From Flavivirga algicola (lineage in GTDB: Bacteria; Bacteroidota; Bacteroidia; Flavobacteriales; Flavobacteriaceae): 64,000 nucleotides of DNA. The notes beneath the pieces are model-generated. The model saw only the letters and a program-made list of their open reading frames with translations, was not told the DNA's origin and made no database searches. This document shows positions 61,267-64,000 of this stretch, piece after piece. Where the stretch lies: contig NZ_JABBHF010000006.1 of assembly GCF_012910715.1 (NCBI RefSeq), positions 186,001 to 250,000 of the forward strand, in the 5' to 3' direction. Each line of letters begins with the position of its first letter. Within the stretch, counting starts at the first letter, position 1. A program made the position numbers and the translations under genes.

Positions 61267-61863
61267 TTATAGCATCAAACCATTTGCAAATGTTTCTATT
61301 TCGCCTTTCATGTTTTGTAGATAATCAATATCATCAAAACCATTCAGCATATTTTCTTTTTTGTAACTATTAATATCAAAAGACTCTTGAGCTCCCGTAG
61401 ATTTAATAGTAATGGTTTGCTCGGGTAAATTCACTTCTATTTCTGTATTGGCGTCTTCGTATATCGCATTGAAGATTTGTTCTGAGAACTCAGGACTCAC
61501 TTGTACTGGTAAAACACCTATATTTAAGCAGTTGTTTTTAAAAATATCTGCAAAAAAACTAGATACAACACAACGAAATCCATAATCGTAAACCGCCCAA
61601 GCAGCGTGTTCTCTAGAAGAACCAGAACCAAAATTCTTTCCTCCTACTAAAATCTTACCACTGTAAATAGGATTGTTTAATACAAAATCTTCTTTTGGCG
61701 TATCGTCCCCATTGTATCTCCAATCTCTAAATAAATTATCTCCAAACCCTTTACGTTCTGTTGCTTTTAAGAATCTAGCTGGTATAATTTGATCGGTATC
61801 AACATTTTCTAACGGTAATGGAACTGCTGTACTTGTTAGTATATTAAATTTATCGTAAGCCAT
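61267..61863 (-). CDS. leuD: 3-isopropylmalate dehydratase small subunit
   Basis: A 198-residue swivel-domain subunit that with LeuC isomerises 2- to 3-isopropylmalate. Signatures: ENVDTDQIIPARFLK, the active-site loop GKNFGSGSSREHAAWA and FKNNCLNIGVLPV. It is full length. It lies 61 bp after leuC, a gap holding a short TGCCA-TGGCA inverted repeat (about 61882-61900), and meets leuA without spacing. Confidence 0.97.
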   Translation of the reverse strand: MAYDKFNILTSTAVPLPLENVDTDQIIPARFLKATERKGFGDNLFRDWRYNGDDTPKEDFVLNNPIYSGKILVGGKNFGSGSSREHAAWAVYDYGFRCVVSSFFADIFKNNCLNIGVLPVQVSPEFSEQIFNAIYEDANTEIEVNLPEQTITIKSTGAQESFDINSYKKENMLNGFDDIDYLQNMKGEIETFANGLML

Positions 61864-61924
61864 TTTTTTAGTATTCTATTGCCAGTGTTCAGTTGGCAGT
61901 TTTATAATTATTTTTATTAGAGGA

Positions 61925-63319
61925 TTATAATAAGTCCCTTGGATCGGTTACTACGCCTGTAACTGCTGCTGCTGCTGCAACTAAAGGACTAGCAAGTAAT
62001 GTTCTGGATCCAGGACCCTGACGTCCTTCAAAGTTTCTATTAGACGTACTTACTGCATATTTTCCAGCAGGAATTTTATCATCGTTCATTGCCAAACAAG
62101 CAGAACAACCTGGTTGTCTTAATACAAAACCAGCTTCTGTTATAATATCTAAAAGGCCTTCCTCTTTAATTTTATCTTCTACTTCATGAGAACCAGGAAC
62201 CAACCAAGCAGTAACATGGTCTGCTTTTTGTTTTCCTTTTACAATAGAAGCAAAAGCTCTAAAATCTTCAATTCTACCATTTGTACAACTTCCCAAGAAT
62301 ACATAATCAATCTTTTTACCAAGCATGGAGTCATTTTCTGCATACCCCATATAGTCTAAAGACTTTTTGTAAGTAGCCACACCGCCTTCAACAGTATCGG
62401 CATCAGGAATGTTGTTAGAAATACCAATGCCCATACCTGGGTTGGTGCCATAGGTAATCATAGGTTCTATATCACTAGCCGAGAACGTTAGTTCCTTATC
62501 GAAAGTTGCATCTGCTTCAGTCTTTAAAGTTTTCCAATGTGCTACAGCAGTATCCCAAGCGTCTCCTTTTGGAGATAATGGTTTGTCTTTTAAATAGTCA
62601 AAAGTCGTTTCATCAGGTGCTATCATACCACCACGAGCCCCCATCTCAATAGACAAGTTACAAACGGTCATACGGCCTTCCATAGTCATGTTTTCAAAAA
62701 CATCACCAGCATATTCTACAAAGTATCCTGTAGCTCCAGATGTTGTTAATTTTGAAATGATATATAATGCCACATCTTTTGGCGTCACCCCTTTTCCTAA
62801 TTGCCCATTTACGTTAATGCGCATTTTTTTAGGTTTTGGCTGCATAATACATTGTGTAGACAGTACCATTTCTACTTCTGAGGTTCCAATACCAAAGGCA
62901 ATGGCACCAAAAGCACCATGTGTTGATGTATGCGAATCACCACAAACGATTGTTGCTCCAGGAAACGTAATACCGTTTTCGGGGCCTACAACGTGCACAA
63001 TTCCATTTTTTTTATGACCAAGACCCCAGTGACTAATACCATATTCGTTGGAATTATCTTCTAAAGCTTTTAATTGATTTGCCGATAAAGGATCTTCAAC
63101 TGGTAAATGTTGATTAATGGTCGGTGTATTATGATCGGCAGTAGCGAATGTACGCTCAGGATATAGAACGCTTAGACCTCTGTTTTTCAAGCCTAAAAAA
63201 GCTACTGGACTTGTTACTTCATGTATAAAATGACGATCTATAAAGAATACGTCTGGTCCACCTTCAATCTTTCTAACAACATGCGAATCCCACACTTTGT
63301 CAAACAATGTTTTACTCAT
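61925..63319 (-). CDS. leuC: 3-isopropylmalate dehydratase large subunit
   Basis: A 464-residue aconitase-family subunit with a [4Fe-4S] cluster. The cluster cysteines are in [12 protein letters not shown] and [10 protein letters not shown]. Other hallmarks: the start [53 protein letters not shown] and [26 protein letters not shown]. The start at 63319 ([10 protein letters not shown]) is the family start; the longer frame adds 13 residues. First gene of the leu operon. Confidence 0.97.
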   Translation of the reverse strand: MSKTLFDKVWDSHVVRKIEGGPDVFFIDRHFIHEVTSPVAFLGLKNRGLSVLYPERTFATADHNTPTINQHLPVEDPLSANQLKALEDNSNEYGISHWGLGHKKNGIVHVVGPENGITFPGATIVCGDSHTSTHGAFGAIAFGIGTSEVEMVLSTQCIMQPKPKKMRINVNGQLGKGVTPKDVALYIISKLTTSGATGYFVEYAGDVFENMTMEGRMTVCNLSIEMGARGGMIAPDETTFDYLKDKPLSPKGDAWDTAVAHWKTLKTEADATFDKELTFSASDIEPMITYGTNPGMGIGISNNIPDADTVEGGVATYKKSLDYMGYAENDSMLGKKIDYVFLGSCTNGRIEDFRAFASIVKGKQKADHVTAWLVPGSHEVEDKIKEEGLLDIITEAGFVLRQPGCSACLAMNDDKIPAGKYAVSTSNRNFEGRQGPGSRTLLASPLVAAAAAVTGVVTDPRDLL

Positions 63320-63392
63320 AAATATCTTAAATTTTGTATTAAAACTCCTCAATGTCAAAGAAAATCCAGCATGAGAAGCTATAAGTGCCTAC

Positions 63393-63400
63393 AAATTTAT
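63393..63400 (-). promoter_or_regulatory. Possible -7 element of the leu operon
   Basis: On the minus strand this reads TAAATTTG, matching TAnnTTTG, about 73 bp upstream of leuC. No leader peptide with leucine codons, T-box or attenuator hairpin was seen in the gap 63320-63532. Confidence 0.4.
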
Positions 63401-63532
63401 GTTTTATTGCAGATATTTAAAACTTTAAGAGGCTTTGCTATAAAATTTTTATAAAATTGCTAATGGATATTGTCTTTATTGAATTTAATGCAATAGAACA
63501 ATGAAATTGATTACAATTTTTAAAACAAAGTA

Positions 63533-64000
63533 TTAAAGCAATGTTTGTTGTTTACTTTCATTAGGAACTGTTAAGGCATACCCCAATTCACTATTTAGTT
63601 TTTTTATGAAATAAGCAGATAATAAAGGAGACTCTTTTTCTATGTTTTGGTGAATAAAAAAATCAATCTCTTTAATTCCAGAATCTTTCCAAAATTTTAA
63701 TCGTTTTACCCAATCATCCAAACGGGAATAATCTGTTTGATGATTAGCCCCTACGTATCTTATAAAAGCTGTAGCATTGGTTAAACGCATGTGCATTAAA
63801 TCACGTCTACCAGCTGTGTCTACAATAACATTGGATATGTTATTTGCTTCCAATAGTTCATATAATTCTTGAGACACAGTAGGATCGTTATACCAGTTTG
63901 TATGTCTAAATTCAATAGCTAATGGGATGTCCTTTGGCCAATTTTCAACAAAAGAAATAACTCTGTTAAAATCTTTAGGAGCAAAATTGCTATGCATTTG
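63533..64000 (-). CDS. DUF72 (YecE-like) protein, 5-prime end cut by the window
   Basis: The last 155 codons of a DUF72 protein; the start lies beyond base 64000. Seen are NFAPKDFNRVISFVENWP, IPLAIEFRHTNWYND, the conserved RYVGANHQTDYSRLDDWVKRL and IDFFIHQNIEKESP, all typical of the C-terminal two thirds of the barrel-fold DUF72/YecE family, whose function is unknown. The first methionine in view is internal: in relatives, residues before NFAPK belong to the LxQLP strand. It is upstream of leuC on the same strand with a 213-bp gap. Confidence 0.88.
   Translation of the reverse strand, partial: QMHSNFAPKDFNRVISFVENWPKDIPLAIEFRHTNWYNDPTVSQELYELLEANNISNVIVDTAGRRDLMHMRLTNATAFIRYVGANHQTDYSRLDDWVKRLKFWKDSGIKEIDFFIHQNIEKESPLLSAYFIKKLNSELGYALTVPNESKQQTLL

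Noticed and set aside
61864-61924. Terminator between leuC and leuD
   Set aside because: The short TGCCA...TGGCA inverted repeat has a weak stem, and the operon organisation argues for read-through.
63320-63532. Leucine attenuator or T-box upstream of leuC
   Set aside because: No run of leucine codons in a short frame and no terminator/antiterminator pair could be seen.
1-64000. CRISPR arrays, tRNA/rRNA genes, transposases or prophage genes
   Set aside because: No regularly spaced repeats, cloverleaf-like sequences or typical protein signatures were noticed on either strand.

Overview
The window is AT-rich chromosomal DNA from a member of the Bacteroidota, most likely a marine or environmental Flavobacteriaceae. 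Signs of this are TAnnTTTG-type promoter elements, weak or absent Shine-Dalgarno sequences, many SPII lipoproteins, a CarboxypepD_reg/TonB-type outer-membrane receptor, LytS/LytTR signalling and a leuC-leuD-leuA-leuB operon. I see no rRNA, tRNA, CRISPR array, transposase or phage gene. About 60 protein genes are supported.

Region 1 (195-16014, all minus strand) is the most unusual part. In transcription order it encodes a free-standing amino-acid-type adenylation enzyme, a stand-alone carrier protein, two MBOAT + SGNH membrane pairs, seven tandem paralogues of a GNAT-fold (Acetyltransf_6/CelD-FemAB-like) transferase, and a GT4 glycosyltransferase. The logic resembles the Gram-positive dlt (D-alanylation) operon, rebuilt in a Gram-negative and greatly expanded. 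The inferred job is activating an amino or carboxylic acid on the carrier and decorating a surface polysaccharide. A divergent beta-helix lipoprotein (16527-18488) may act on the same glycan and is followed by a very strong terminator.

Region 2 (18755-46714) is a patchwork of small accessory groups: a TPR protein; a secreted protein + S8 protease + membrane protein group; a DUF3857/transglutaminase protein; a LytTR/LytS two-component pair; a penicillin-binding-like hydrolase and esterase; a lipoprotein made of two 150-residue VKA-rich repeats; an AraC-type sensor-regulator with three copies of a 19-bp operator; a fatty acid hydroxylase; a MarR-controlled beta-lactamase-like/D-amino-acid enzyme pair; and a metzincin protease with a Trypco2-like lipoprotein. 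The S8 and metzincin groups share a TACCC-N6-GGGTA palindrome upstream.

Region 3 (46715-58642) has a decayed HTH gene between direct repeats, an outer-membrane receptor facing a MocR regulator, a ParDE toxin-antitoxin pair in a dispersed repeat, an HxlR regulator with tandem operators facing a SnoaL-like gene, a DedA-DUF3817-MscS membrane group and secreted proteins. Copies of the dispersed repeat at 31812, 41937, 44172 and 51655, with duplicated 3-prime ends of two genes, suggest cassette-like shuffling.

Region 4 (58669-64000) is housekeeping: the leucine operon and the end of a DUF72 gene cut by the window edge.
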